Of a DNA stretch of 64,000 bases, positions 40,895-48,922 are shown piece by piece (the first letter of the stretch is position 1; every line of letters begins with the position of its first letter). Below the pieces are notes generated by a model. That model searched no databases. It saw nothing but the letters and a program-made list of their open reading frames with translations, and was not told the origin of the DNA. Both the position numbers and the translations under genes were made by a program. Source of the DNA: VBDM01 sp963699535 (GTDB lineage: Bacteria; Pseudomonadota; Gammaproteobacteria; Burkholderiales; SG8-39); the NCBI GenBank assembly GCA_963699535.1, contig CAVOUJ010000011.1:186001-250000 (forward strand), read 5' to 3'.

Positions 40895-40966
40895 ATGAAC
40901 CGCGTGCACACTTTCCGGTTTTGCTTTTTCGGCTTTCGCCGGCAGATGGCGGGGGCGCCGAGCTAG
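40895..40966 (+). CDS. Phenylalanine-rich attenuator leader peptide
   Basis: A 23-codon frame, MNRVHTFRFCFFGFRRQMAG then APS and stop, has AGGAG (40881-40885) correctly spaced before its ATG. Five of residues 7-14 are Phe (positions 7, 9, 11, 12, 14). It is followed by an antiterminator-capable segment and a strong terminator, then aroG. This is the classical layout of transcription attenuation by charged tRNA-Phe supply, as in the E. coli pheA and pheST leaders. The peptide itself is expected to have no other function. Confidence 0.85.
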   Translation: MNRVHTFRFCFFGFRRQMAGAPS

Positions 40967-40998
40967 TTACGCGCGTAATAGCCCAACGAAAACCGCCA
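40947..40998 (+). promoter_or_regulatory. Antiterminator pairing of the aroG attenuator
   Basis: TGGCGG (40947-40952), just downstream of the Phe codons within the leader, is perfectly complementary to CCGCCA (40993-40998), the left arm of the terminator. A ribosome stalled at the Phe codons would leave this segment free to pair and so prevent terminator formation. A ribosome finishing the leader would cover it. TTACGCGCGTAA (40967-40978) is a further perfect palindrome between the two. The mechanism is inferred from pairing. Confidence 0.7.
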
Positions 40999-41024
40999 GC
41001 GAAACAGCCTGGCGGTTTTTTTTT
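40989..41024 (+). terminator. Intrinsic terminator of the aroG attenuator
   Basis: AAAACCGCCAG (40989-40999), 9-nt loop, CTGGCGGTTTT (41009-41019): an 11-bp perfect stem running into nine T residues (41016-41024). It sits 22 bp upstream of the aroG ATG, so termination here would stop expression of aroG unless relieved. Confidence 0.93.
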
Positions 41025-41045
41025 GGGTCGGTATAGGGAGCGATC

Positions 41046-42116
41046 ATGCACTACCACGTCGACGACGTTCGAATCCGCGAGATCAATGAGCTCACCCCGC
41101 CCTCTCATCTGCTGCGCGAGTTTCCGTCCACAGAAAAGACCGAGCGGCTGACGTTCGAGACGCGCCAGGCGATTCATCGCATTCTGCACGGGTCGGACGA
41201 CCGGCTGCTGGTGATCATCGGTCCGTGCTCGATTCACGATCCCAAGGCGGGCCTGGAGTACGCGCAGCACCTGCTGGCGCTGAGAAGGGAGCTCGAACAG
41301 GACCTCGTCATCGTCATGCGCGTCTACTTCGAGAAGCCTCGCACCACGATCGGTTGGAAAGGGCTCATCAACGACCCGGATCTCGACGGCAGTTTCAATA
41401 TCAACAAGGGACTGCGCCTGGCGCGCCAGTTCCTGATGGAGCTCAACGAGCTGGGGCTTCCCGCCGGCAACGAATTTCTCGACATGATCTCGCCCCAGTA
41501 CTACGCGGACCTGGTGAGCTGGGGCGCGATCGGCGCACGCACTACCGAATCGCAGGTGCACCGCGAACTTGCCTCCGGTCTTTCCTGCCCCGTCGGCTTC
41601 AAGAACGGCACTGACGGCAACGTGAGAATCGCCGTCGACGCGCTGAAGGCGGCGCGGACTCCTCATCATTTCCTCTCGGTCACCAAAGCGGGACATACGG
41701 CTATCGTTTCGACGAACGGCAACGAGGATTGCCACATCATCCTGCGCGGCGGCAAGCACCCCAACTACGATGCGGCGAGCGTCGATGCGGCGGCGAGGGA
41801 GCTCGCCTCAGCGGGGCTCGAACAGCGATTGATGGTCGATTGCAGCCACTCGAACAGCCAGAAGATGTACCAGCGGCAGATCGACGTCGCGCGCGAAATC
41901 GCCCGGCAGGTGGCCAGCGGCGAAGACCGCGTGATCGGGGTCATGGTCGAATCGCACCTGAAAGGAGGGCGGCAGGACCTCATCCGGGGAAAGCCGCTCG
42001 CCTACGGTCAGAGCATCACCGACGCCTGCATTGGTTGGGAGGAGAGCGTTCCGGTCCTCAAGAACCTCGCCGAGGCCGCGCGCAAGCGCCGGCTGGTCAA
42101 GGCCGGAGATGCGTAG
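41046..42116 (+). CDS. aroG: 3-deoxy-7-phosphoheptulonate synthase, class I
   Basis: DAHP synthase condenses PEP with erythrose 4-phosphate at the head of the shikimate pathway. The protein has 356 residues, with LLVIIGPCSIHDPKAGLEYA, MRVYFEKPRTTIGWKGLIND, GARTTESQVHRELASGL and GVMVESHLKGGRQDL, all typical of the AroF/G/H type. The Phe-codon leader implies control by phenylalanine supply; the feedback specificity of the enzyme itself cannot be told from sequence alone. Confidence 0.97.
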   Translation: MHYHVDDVRIREINELTPPSHLLREFPSTEKTERLTFETRQAIHRILHGSDDRLLVIIGPCSIHDPKAGLEYAQHLLALRRELEQDLVIVMRVYFEKPRTTIGWKGLINDPDLDGSFNINKGLRLARQFLMELNELGLPAGNEFLDMISPQYYADLVSWGAIGARTTESQVHRELASGLSCPVGFKNGTDGNVRIAVDALKAARTPHHFLSVTKAGHTAIVSTNGNEDCHIILRGGKHPNYDAASVDAAARELASAGLEQRLMVDCSHSNSQKMYQRQIDVAREIARQVASGEDRVIGVMVESHLKGGRQDLIRGKPLAYGQSITDACIGWEESVPVLKNLAEAARKRRLVKAGDA

Positions 42117-42179
42117 AGCCACCGGGAAGCCGGCGCACAGCCGGAACGACCTTTTTAAGTTATCTTTCAGGCGGCATGA

Positions 42180-42208
42180 TTGTGGTCGCAGGGGCGTTTG
42201 GGCATAAT
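42180..42208 (+). promoter_or_regulatory. Likely sigma-70 promoter
   Basis: TTGTGG (42180-42185), 17-bp spacer, CATAAT (42203-42208). It lies between aroG and the cNMP-binding gene, about 70 bp before that start. An inverted repeat CGGGGC/GCCCCG (42228-42251) follows in the 5' leader. Confidence 0.55.
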
Positions 42209-42276
42209 CTCGCCCGTCATTGACGCCCGGGGCGTGGACTGATCAGCCCCGAGACTCACCCGAGGCGAGTCCGAAG

Positions 42277-42807
42277 ATGGCGGAGACCGCGGAGCAGGCT
42301 CGGCTTGCACAACTGGAGTCGCTGGGCGACGCGGCCCAGTTCGCCTCCAGGATTCACGGCCTGATCACGTTCTCGCCGCTGTTCGAGAATTTCAATCTCG
42401 CCGAAGTCGAGCTACTGAGCCGCTTCATGCAGGTGTATCGCACGCGTCTGGGCGTCGAAATCATCCGCGAAGGCGAGGCGGGGGATTTCATGGTGCTGCT
42501 GGTAGAAGGGAGGATCGAGGTGTTCAAGCAGGACCGGTGGAACGCGCAGCGGCTGATCGCCGTGATCGCCCCCGGGCAATCGTTCGGGGAGATGTCGATG
42601 ATCGACGGCGAGCCGCGGTTCGCCACCTGCGTCGCCGCCGAGCCCTGTCTGATCGCGGTGCTTTCGCGGGAAGACCTTGCGCGCATCATCCTGGAGCAGC
42701 CGACGCTCGGGTCGAAAATTCTCATGGAGCTGGTTCTCATGCTGTCCCAGCGTCTGCGCCAGACCAGCAACAAGCTGCTAGCGTGCATGGATCGGGACCA
42801 AGGCTAG
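42277..42807 (+). CDS. Cyclic-nucleotide-binding domain protein
   Basis: This 176-residue protein consists of one cNMP-binding (Crp-like beta-roll) domain with the phosphate-binding cassette PGQSFGEMSMIDGEPRFAT, where the conserved Gly-Glu and Arg-x-Ala are kept. No DNA-binding helix-turn-helix follows; the C-terminal helices end QRLRQTSNKLLACMDRDQG. It may sense cAMP or c-di-GMP and act through contacts with other proteins. GTG/ATG starts further upstream exist, so the N-terminus is uncertain. Confidence 0.85.
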   Translation: MAETAEQARLAQLESLGDAAQFASRIHGLITFSPLFENFNLAEVELLSRFMQVYRTRLGVEIIREGEAGDFMVLLVEGRIEVFKQDRWNAQRLIAVIAPGQSFGEMSMIDGEPRFATCVAAEPCLIAVLSREDLARIILEQPTLGSKILMELVLMLSQRLRQTSNKLLACMDRDQG

Positions 42808-42865
42808 TCGGTCTGGGCGGGGGAACCTGTGGCAGAATACGCAGCGGAGGGTGGAGGAGGGTGAA

Positions 42866-43469
42866 ATGAAAATAACGAACGGCAAGGATTTCTGGGCCGG
42901 GCTGATGTTCATCGGTTTCGGCTTGGGTTTCATGGCTGTGGCAAATAACTATGCGATGGGGACCGCGGTGCGCATGGGGCCCGCGTATTTTCCGACGGTG
43001 CTCGGCGGCATGCTTGCCGTTCTTGGTGCAGCCATCTTCCTTCGGGCGTTCATGTCGAAGATACCTCACCCGCTGCAGGTCTTTCCGTTTCGCCTCTGGT
43101 TTGTTGTCGGCGGGCTGGTGTTAGGCGTGATCGCCTATTACACCCAGGTACCGCGGGACGGGGGGGAGGTGGCGAAGATCGCGCACGAGCTGCTCGCGGG
43201 GGTTTCGATCGGGCTCCTCTTTGCCGCATTCGGGCCGCGGTCGCTGTGGGTGATCCTCTTCTCGGTGGTCGTGTTCGGCTACCTGCTCAAGCCCCTCGGA
43301 CTCGTGCTGGCGACAGGCGTCCTCATCTTCGGCAGCGCCTGGGGCGGGCATGAGTTCAAGACCAGGGAAGTGACGTTTCTGTTCGTTGGCACTGGCGGTT
43401 TTCTCGGTCTTCGCCTTCGTCAAGGGACTGGGGCTGCCGATGAATATCTGGCCGGCCTTCTTGGAGTAG
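42866..43469 (+). CDS. tctB: Tripartite tricarboxylate transporter small subunit TctB, one indel
   Basis: This membrane protein of about 200 residues has four helices. It starts MKITNGKDFWAGLMFIGFG, with the TctB hallmark RMGPAYFPTVLGG. An extra base near 43386 must be removed so that the last helix reads AVFSVFAFVKGLGLPMNIWP and ends at TAG 43467-43469. Without correction TctB appears fused to TctA, which is an artefact. It pairs with TctA in a secondary transporter for carboxylates. Confidence 0.9.
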
Positions 43470-43474
43470 CGGCG

Positions 43475-44980
43475 ATGGAAGCGCTCTTTACCAATCTCGG
43501 TCTCGGCTTCAGCGTCGCGCTCTCCTTCCAGAACCTGTTCTACTGCTTCATGGGGGTGGTGCTCGGCACGCTGATCGGGGTGCTGCCCGGTATCGGGCCC
43601 GTGGCGACGATCGCGATGCTGCTGCCGGTCACTTTTACGCTCAACCCGACCTCCGCGCTGATCATGCTCGCCGGCATCTACTATGGGGCGCAGTACGGCG
43701 GATCGACCACGGCGATCCTCGTCAACCTGCCGGGAGAATCCTCGTCGGTCGTGACCTGCCTCGACGGCTACCAGATGGCGCGCCAGGGCAGGGCAGGGGC
43801 GGCGCTCGGCGTCGCCGCGCTCGGCTCGTTTTTCGCCGGCTGCGTCGCTACCATCATCATCGCGCTGTTCGCCCCGCCGCTCGCCGAAGTCGCGCTGAAA
43901 TTCGGCCCGGCGGAGTACTTCTCGCTGATGGTGCTGGGCTTGATCGCGGCGACGGTGCTCGCGCACGGCTCGCTCATCAAGGCGATTGCGATGGTGATCC
44001 TCGGCCTGCTGCTCGGTCTCGTCGGCACCGACGTCAACTCGGGGGTCGCCCGCTTCGCGTTCGGCGTGTCCGAGCTCTCGGACGGCATCGGCTTTGTCTC
44101 GGTGGCGATGGGAGTGTTCGGCTTCGCCGAGATCATCGGCAATCTCGAGCAAAAGGGGGAGCGCGAGATTTTCGTCAAGAAGGTGACGGGCCTGCTGCCT
44201 ACGTGGCAGGACATCAAGGATTGCACGCCTTCGGTGCTTCGCGGCACCGCGCTCGGCTCGTTCCTCGGCATCCTTCCGGGGGGCGGGGCGCTGCTCGCGT
44301 CGTTCGCCGCCTACACACTGGAGAAGAAGGTCTCCAAGAACTCCGCCAACTTCGGCAAGGGTGCGATCCAGGGCGTGGCGGCGCCGGAGTCAGCCAACAA
44401 CGCAGGCGCGCAGACTTCTTTCATCCCGCTGCTCACGCTCGGCATCCCGTCCAATCCCGTCATGGCGCTGATGATAGGCGCGATGATGATCCAGGGCATC
44501 GCGCCGGGACCGCAGGTGATGACCGAAAGGCCGCAGCTCTTCTGGGGGATGATCGCCTCGATGTGGGTCGGGAACCTGATGCTGGTGGTTCTGAACCTTC
44601 CGCTGATCGGCATGTGGATCAAGCTGCTGCAGGTGCCATACCGCATGCTCTATCCGGCGATCCTGCTGTTCTGCTGCGTCGGTGTGTACAGCCTGTCGAA
44701 CAGCCCGTTCGATGTGATGCAGACGGCGGTCTTCGGCGTCGTCGGCTACATCTGGGTGAAGCTCGAATGCGAGCCGGCACCGCTGATCCTGGGCTTCATT
44801 CTCGGGCCGTTGATGGAGGAGAATTTGCGCCGGGCGATGCTGCTCTCGCGCGGTGACGCCTTGGTATTCTTCCAGCGGCCGATCAGCCTCACCATGCTTC
44901 TTATCGCGGGATTCCTGCTCGTGATCGTTCTGGCGCCGACCATACGCAAGAAGCGCGACGAGGCCTTCGTCGAAGCCTGA
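43475..44980 (+). CDS. tctA: Tripartite tricarboxylate transporter large subunit TctA
   Basis: This 501-residue, roughly 12-helix subunit has GTLIGVLPGIGPVATIAMLLP, GIYYGAQYGGSTTAILVNLPGE, GILPGGGALLASFAAYTLEKK, and ESANNAGAQTSFIPLLTLGIP, all hallmark TctA loops. Start at ATG 43475, six bases after the TctB stop. No TctC/Bug periplasmic receptor gene is nearby, so the receptor must come from elsewhere. The substrate is a carboxylate of unknown identity. Confidence 0.95.
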   Translation: MEALFTNLGLGFSVALSFQNLFYCFMGVVLGTLIGVLPGIGPVATIAMLLPVTFTLNPTSALIMLAGIYYGAQYGGSTTAILVNLPGESSSVVTCLDGYQMARQGRAGAALGVAALGSFFAGCVATIIIALFAPPLAEVALKFGPAEYFSLMVLGLIAATVLAHGSLIKAIAMVILGLLLGLVGTDVNSGVARFAFGVSELSDGIGFVSVAMGVFGFAEIIGNLEQKGEREIFVKKVTGLLPTWQDIKDCTPSVLRGTALGSFLGILPGGGALLASFAAYTLEKKVSKNSANFGKGAIQGVAAPESANNAGAQTSFIPLLTLGIPSNPVMALMIGAMMIQGIAPGPQVMTERPQLFWGMIASMWVGNLMLVVLNLPLIGMWIKLLQVPYRMLYPAILLFCCVGVYSLSNSPFDVMQTAVFGVVGYIWVKLECEPAPLILGFILGPLMEENLRRAMLLSRGDALVFFQRPISLTMLLIAGFLLVIVLAPTIRKKRDEAFVEA

Positions 44981-44989
44981 GGCTGTTTC

Positions 44990-45724
44990 CTACCAGAACT
45001 TGAGGCAGGGTCCGCTGTAGAGCACGGGCCCGGTAGGAAGCCCGGTCTTCGAGCCGCCGGCCGGTTCGAGGCTGACTGCGAGCGCCGGGAAGTCCGAAAG
45101 CGTCTGGTCGGCCGCTGCAGCGAGCTTGAGCGTGCCCTTGTCCCGCGGCGGGAGCAGGCCCAGGGATTTCGGCGCGCCGCCCGGCTCCTTCGGCAGACCC
45201 CACAGCTCGAACGCCTGCTTCTGGGAGTCGATGGTCTGCATGTCGCTCGCCTTGAGCCACAGTTCGTCGGAGTGGCGATCGGCGTAGGCGAGCAGTACCA
45301 CCTTGCCGGCCTTGTCCGAAAGCATTGCGACATAGGCCGGTTGCATTTGCGTGGGCGCGGCGGTTTTCTCGGCTGGAATCGGACCGAAACGCGGGTCGCG
45401 CACGACGAAGGCTACGAGGAGCGCGGCGGCGCAGCCTGAAGCCACCAGCCCCAGGTTCCTCCAGAATGCGAGGCTGTCCCATGCGCCGCCCGAAGCCGGA
45501 AGCCGCGTCTGGATCGCCTTCCAGACGCGCCGGTGCGGCCGGACCTCGCGCACCGCCAGGGACATCGGTCCGAGCCGATTTTCCCATTCGCGCAGTGCGC
45601 GGGCGACCGTGGCGTTCTCGCGCGCCAGGCGCGCGAAGCGCAGCCGCGCCCGGCCGCGCAGCGTGCCCAGCGCGTACTGCGCCGCGAGACGCTCGACCAG
45701 CTCGGGGTTGCGGGCGTAGTTCAT
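44990..45724 (-). CDS. Anti-sigma factor, RskA-like
   Basis: This 244-residue single-pass protein has a cytoplasmic N-terminal helical part (LAAQYALGTLRGRARLRFAR), one membrane helix near residues 90-110 (GLVASGCAAALLVAFVV) and an extracytoplasmic RskA domain (AYADRHSDELWLKASDM, FELWGLPKEPGGAP, SLGLLPPRDKGTL). The start overlaps the sigma factor stop by 4 bp. It is expected to hold the sigma factor at the membrane until a signal arrives. Confidence 0.9.
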   Translation of the reverse strand: MNYARNPELVERLAAQYALGTLRGRARLRFARLARENATVARALREWENRLGPMSLAVREVRPHRRVWKAIQTRLPASGGAWDSLAFWRNLGLVASGCAAALLVAFVVRDPRFGPIPAEKTAAPTQMQPAYVAMLSDKAGKVVLLAYADRHSDELWLKASDMQTIDSQKQAFELWGLPKEPGGAPKSLGLLPPRDKGTLKLAAAADQTLSDFPALAVSLEPAGGSKTGLPTGPVLYSGPCLKFW

Positions 45725-46299
45725 GCCGTCGATTCCAGGCAGCCCTTCAATTGCATCAGTCCCCGGCGCACCCAGGTCTTCACGGTGCCCAGGGGCTCGC
45801 GCAAATGCGCCGCGAGCTCCGAGTGCGAAAGCCCGTCGTAGAACGCGAGCATCACGGCCTGGCGCTGCTTCGCTTCGAGCCGCGACAGGCAATTCGCAAG
45901 GGCCCGCGCTTCGCTCGACCGCGAAAGCTCGTCGAGCGGGCCCGGATCCTCGCTGGCATGAGCGTCGATCGGATTGCCGCCGTCTTCCCCGTCCTCGATG
46001 ACGAGCTCCAGGTTCGGCCGGCGCAGCCAGTCGAGGCAGCGGTTGCGCACGATGCTCGTCATCCAAGTCATCGGGGCAGAGAGCGCGGAGGAGTATTTCG
46101 ATGCATGGTTCCAGATCTTCACGTAGCAGTCCTGCAGCACTTCCTCGGCCCAGTCTTCACGCCTCAATATACGGACCGCCACTCCGAACAGTTTCGCCGA
46201 GGTGGCCTCGTAGAGCCTGCCGAACGCCGCTGAATCGCGCTGCGCGCAGGCGGCGAGCAGTCGCCGCAGCGTCTCGTTCTGAGCGGCCGGGTCGGGCAT
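45721..46299 (-). CDS. ECF sigma factor, SigK/RskA-associated type
   Basis: Sigma-70 regions 2 and 4 are visible: AEEVLQDCYVKIWNHASKY and MTWMTSIVRNRCLDWLRR in region 2, LSHSELAAHLREPLGTVKTWVRRG in region 4 (recognition helix). ATG 46299 gives 192 residues and lies two bases after the cobalamin adenosyltransferase stop. An in-frame ATG at 46326 would overlap that gene. Target promoters may include that of the divergent ArsS-like operon. Confidence 0.93.
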   Translation of the reverse strand: MPDPAAQNETLRRLLAACAQRDSAAFGRLYEATSAKLFGVAVRILRREDWAEEVLQDCYVKIWNHASKYSSALSAPMTWMTSIVRNRCLDWLRRPNLELVIEDGEDGGNPIDAHASEDPGPLDELSRSSEARALANCLSRLEAKQRQAVMLAFYDGLSHSELAAHLREPLGTVKTWVRRGLMQLKGCLESTA

Positions 46300-46301
46300 G
46301 C

Positions 46302-46853
46302 TCAGCGGTTCCGGCCTTGCTGCCACAGGACGTCCCCCTGCCCGCCTTCACGGTTGAGCGCGCGTCCGAGCACGAACAGGAGGTCGGACAGGCGGTTGAG
46401 GTAAATGCGCGAGACCTCCCCGACTTTCTCGGAGAGCGCCAGCGCCACGAGCGAGCGCTCCGCGCGCCGGCACACGGCGCGGGCAAGATGGGCAAGGCCC
46501 GCCGCGCGCGTTCCTCCCGGCAGGATGAATTCCTTGAGCGGAGGCTGGGTGGAGTTGAAGTCCTCGAGCAGCGCCTCGATCCTCTTGACCTGCGAATCGG
46601 ACATGCTCGTCCGGCCCGGGATCGAGATCTCGGCCCCGAGGTCGAAGAGGTCGTGCTGGATGCCTATGAGCGCCTCGCGGATCTTGTCAGACAGCGCTTC
46701 GGCGAGCAGCACGCCGATCGCTGAATTGAGCTCGTCGACCTCGCCGAGAACGGCGATGCGCGGGCTGTCCTTCCTGGTGCGCGAACCGTCACCCAGACCG
46801 GTTTCCCCGCTGTCGCCGGTGCGTGTGGTGATCTTCGACAGACGATGACCCAT
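46302..46853 (-). CDS. Cob(I)yrinic acid a,c-diamide adenosyltransferase, PduO type
   Basis: This 183-residue trimeric enzyme family transfers adenosyl from ATP to cob(I)alamin. The ATP-binding N-terminus (KITTRTGDSGETGLGDGSR), DELNSAIGV and AHLARAVCRRAERSLVAL are diagnostic. It sits first in a leftward operon with the ECF sigma and anti-sigma genes. No other cobalamin gene is present. Confidence 0.94.
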   Translation of the reverse strand: MGHRLSKITTRTGDSGETGLGDGSRTRKDSPRIAVLGEVDELNSAIGVLLAEALSDKIREALIGIQHDLFDLGAEISIPGRTSMSDSQVKRIEALLEDFNSTQPPLKEFILPGGTRAAGLAHLARAVCRRAERSLVALALSEKVGEVSRIYLNRLSDLLFVLGRALNREGGQGDVLWQQGRNR

Positions 46854-46932
46854 GGGCCGGATTGTAATGTATCGGCCCGGCCGCTAGACTCGCCGCAGCT
46901 CGCTATCGGCGATTGCGGACGCTGCGCCGGCG

Positions 46933-46962
46933 TGTAAGGATTGGCCGATTAGGCAGGTCTAA
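46933..46962 (+). promoter_or_regulatory. Candidate ECF-type promoter of the ArsS-like operon
   Basis: TGTAAGGATT (46933-46942), 14-bp gap, GTCTAA (46957-46962), just before the ribosome site AAGGAGA (46971-46977) and the GTG of the radical SAM gene. The TCTAA element resembles the -10 TCTRA of RpoE-like sigma factors. Location opposite an ECF gene makes it a good candidate, but no target consensus for this sigma factor is known to me. Confidence 0.45.
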
Positions 46963-46985
46963 TCCATCGAAAGGAGAACTGCCCG

Positions 46986-47951
46986 GTGCACGCAACGCTT
47001 CCCCTCCTCGAAGTCTCGGATTTTCCGGCGTTACGAAGAAGGAGCCTGAAGACGCTCCAGGTCAATCTCGGCTATAGGTGCAATCAGAGCTGCGTGCATT
47101 GCCACGTCAACGCCGGTCCGACGCGGACCGAGGAGATGGGCCTGGAAACAATACGCAGCGTGCTGCGCTACCTCGAAGCTTCGGGGGTGGACACGCTGGA
47201 CATCACGGGCGGCGCGCCTGAGCTGAACCCTCATTTCAGGGAGCTGATTGAGGGTGCCCGCGCCCTCGGCGCGCATGTGATCGATCGCTGCAACCTCACC
47301 ATACTGGAAGAGCCCGGCGAGGAGGGTCTGGCCGAATTCCTCGCCGCGAACCGGGTCGAGATCATCGCTTCGCTGCCCTGCTATACCGAGGAACTGGTCG
47401 ATCGCCAGCGCGGCAAGGGCGCGTACGAGCAGAGCATCCGCGCGCTCCGGCGCCTGAACGCTCTCGGCTACGGCTTGGACGCCTCCAGGCTCGAGCTGAA
47501 TCTCGTCTATAACCCCCAAGGGCCGTCGCTGCCGCCTGCACAGGAGAAGCTGCAGGCCGACTACAAGCGCGAGCTCGGCGACCGCTTTGGGATACGCTTC
47601 AACCGGCTCTACACGCTCGCCAACATGCCGATCGCGCGTTTTGGCTCGATGCTCATTTCCAGGCGCCGGTTCAACGGCTACATGAGGTTGCTGCAGGAGT
47701 CGTTCCGCGAGGAGAACCTCGATAACGTGATGTGCCACACGCTGATCTCGGTGGACTGGCAGGGCTATGTGTACGACTGCGATTTCAACCAGATGCTGGG
47801 GATACCGCTCCGGGTTGCGGGCAGGCGCAGGGTCAAGCTCTCCGACCTCGTCGGAAGGGATCTTGACGGAAATCCCATCGTGGTGAAGAACCACTGCTTC
47901 GGTTGCACCGCCGGTCAGGGTTCGAGTTGCGGCGGGGCGTTGAGTGTCTAG
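46986..47951 (+). CDS. arsS: ArsS-like radical SAM/Cys-rich protein
   Basis: This 321-residue radical SAM enzyme has the iron-sulfur motif C32-x3-C36-x2-C39 (GYRCNQSCVHCHVNAGP), and the DUF3641-type C-terminus ending NHCFGCTAGQGSSCGG. In this family (rSAM/SeCys, ArsS) the first Cys of the C-terminal CFGCTAG is often selenocysteine; here it is Cys. Family members act in arsenosugar synthesis. No arsM is present in the window, so the arsenic link is uncertain. GTG start with AAGGAGA upstream. It overlaps the next gene by 8 bp. Confidence 0.88.
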   Translation: MHATLPLLEVSDFPALRRRSLKTLQVNLGYRCNQSCVHCHVNAGPTRTEEMGLETIRSVLRYLEASGVDTLDITGGAPELNPHFRELIEGARALGAHVIDRCNLTILEEPGEEGLAEFLAANRVEIIASLPCYTEELVDRQRGKGAYEQSIRALRRLNALGYGLDASRLELNLVYNPQGPSLPPAQEKLQADYKRELGDRFGIRFNRLYTLANMPIARFGSMLISRRRFNGYMRLLQESFREENLDNVMCHTLISVDWQGYVYDCDFNQMLGIPLRVAGRRRVKLSDLVGRDLDGNPIVVKNHCFGCTAGQGSSCGGALSV

Positions 47952-48909
47952 TTCCGCCGCCAAGCCCGGCCGCTCCTGTCCCAGCGATTACCGGTATTCA
48001 CCGCGCGTCTTCAGCTGCGAGCCCTCACTCGAGGCGAGAACGCTGTACGTCGTCGGCGGCCTGTATGGAAATCCGCACGCGCTCGAGGCAGTCTTCGCGC
48101 TGGCTCGCCGGGAGAAAGCGGCGCTCGCCTTCAACGGCGACTTCAACTGGTTCAATGCCGAGCCCATGGAATTCCGCAAGATCAATGAGGCCGTCTTGCA
48201 GCATGCCGCCCTGCGGGGCAACGTCGAGACCGAGATCGCCCGCGAGGATCACGGAGCGGGATGCGGCTGCGCCTATCCCGAGTGGGTGGGCGACACCGAG
48301 GTCGCGCGATCGAACCGGATTCTCGAGCGCCTGCGCGAGACGGCGCGGGGCTTTCCGGATCTCCGGGCTCGTCTGCGCGATCTTCCCATGCATCTTGTCG
48401 CGCAAGTCGGTGGCCTGCGGGTCGGCATCGCTCACGGTGACGCCGAATCGCTCGCGGGCTGGCGATTCTCCCAGGAAGCCCTGCAAGAGCATTCCGAGTG
48501 CGCGCACGCGGCTCTAGCCGCCGCCGGCGTCGACGTGTTTGCATGCACGCACACATGCCTGCCCGTGATGCAGGACTTCTCGACGCCGCGCGGAAGAGTG
48601 CTCGTCGCCAACAATGGCGCGGCCGGGATGCCGAATTTCCGGGATACCCGGTACGGCCTCGTGACCCGCATCGCGGGCGCGCCCTCCGTGGATGCCTTGT
48701 ATGGCGCACGGCTGGGCGGCATGGTCGTCGAGGCGATCCCGGTGCATTACGACCATGAGGCTTGGATGGCGAGCTTCGATCGGATGTGGCCCCCCGGGTC
48801 GCCGGCCAGCCTGTCCTACCGCAAGCGCATCGCTTCCGGCCCCGCGTACGAAGTCGAACAGGCCCTGCGGATCGGCGCGGCGATCAGCCCGCTCACGCGA
48901 GTCGCCTGA
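47944..48909 (+). CDS. Calcineurin-like metallophosphoesterase family protein
   Basis: This 321-residue protein has metal-binding hallmarks of the superfamily in modified form: VVGGLYGNPHALEAV, FNGDFNWFNAEP, RGNVETEIA, VGIAHGDAESLAGW and CTHTCLPVMQ. The conserved Asp/His/Asn positions (GNPH, NGDFN, GNVE, HGD, THT) are retained. A GTG start overlaps arsS. It is a standard neighbour of the ArsS-like radical SAM protein; substrate unknown. Confidence 0.85.
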   Translation: MSSSAAKPGRSCPSDYRYSPRVFSCEPSLEARTLYVVGGLYGNPHALEAVFALARREKAALAFNGDFNWFNAEPMEFRKINEAVLQHAALRGNVETEIAREDHGAGCGCAYPEWVGDTEVARSNRILERLRETARGFPDLRARLRDLPMHLVAQVGGLRVGIAHGDAESLAGWRFSQEALQEHSECAHAALAAAGVDVFACTHTCLPVMQDFSTPRGRVLVANNGAAGMPNFRDTRYGLVTRIAGAPSVDALYGARLGGMVVEAIPVHYDHEAWMASFDRMWPPGSPASLSYRKRIASGPAYEVEQALRIGAAISPLTRVA

Positions 48910-48922
48910 TCGCGGCCATACC

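Noticed and set aside
40881..41024. A T-box or other riboswitch in front of aroG
   Set aside because: The space holds a leader peptide with Phe codons and a simple two-state pairing, and no T-box sequence or aptamer core was seen; peptide-coupled attenuation explains all elements.
42851..44980. An apparent TctB-TctA fusion protein of 709 residues
   Set aside because: The joint region translates poorly. One extra base near 43386 explains it, and separate stop (43467-43469) and start (43475) codons are present in the expected frames.
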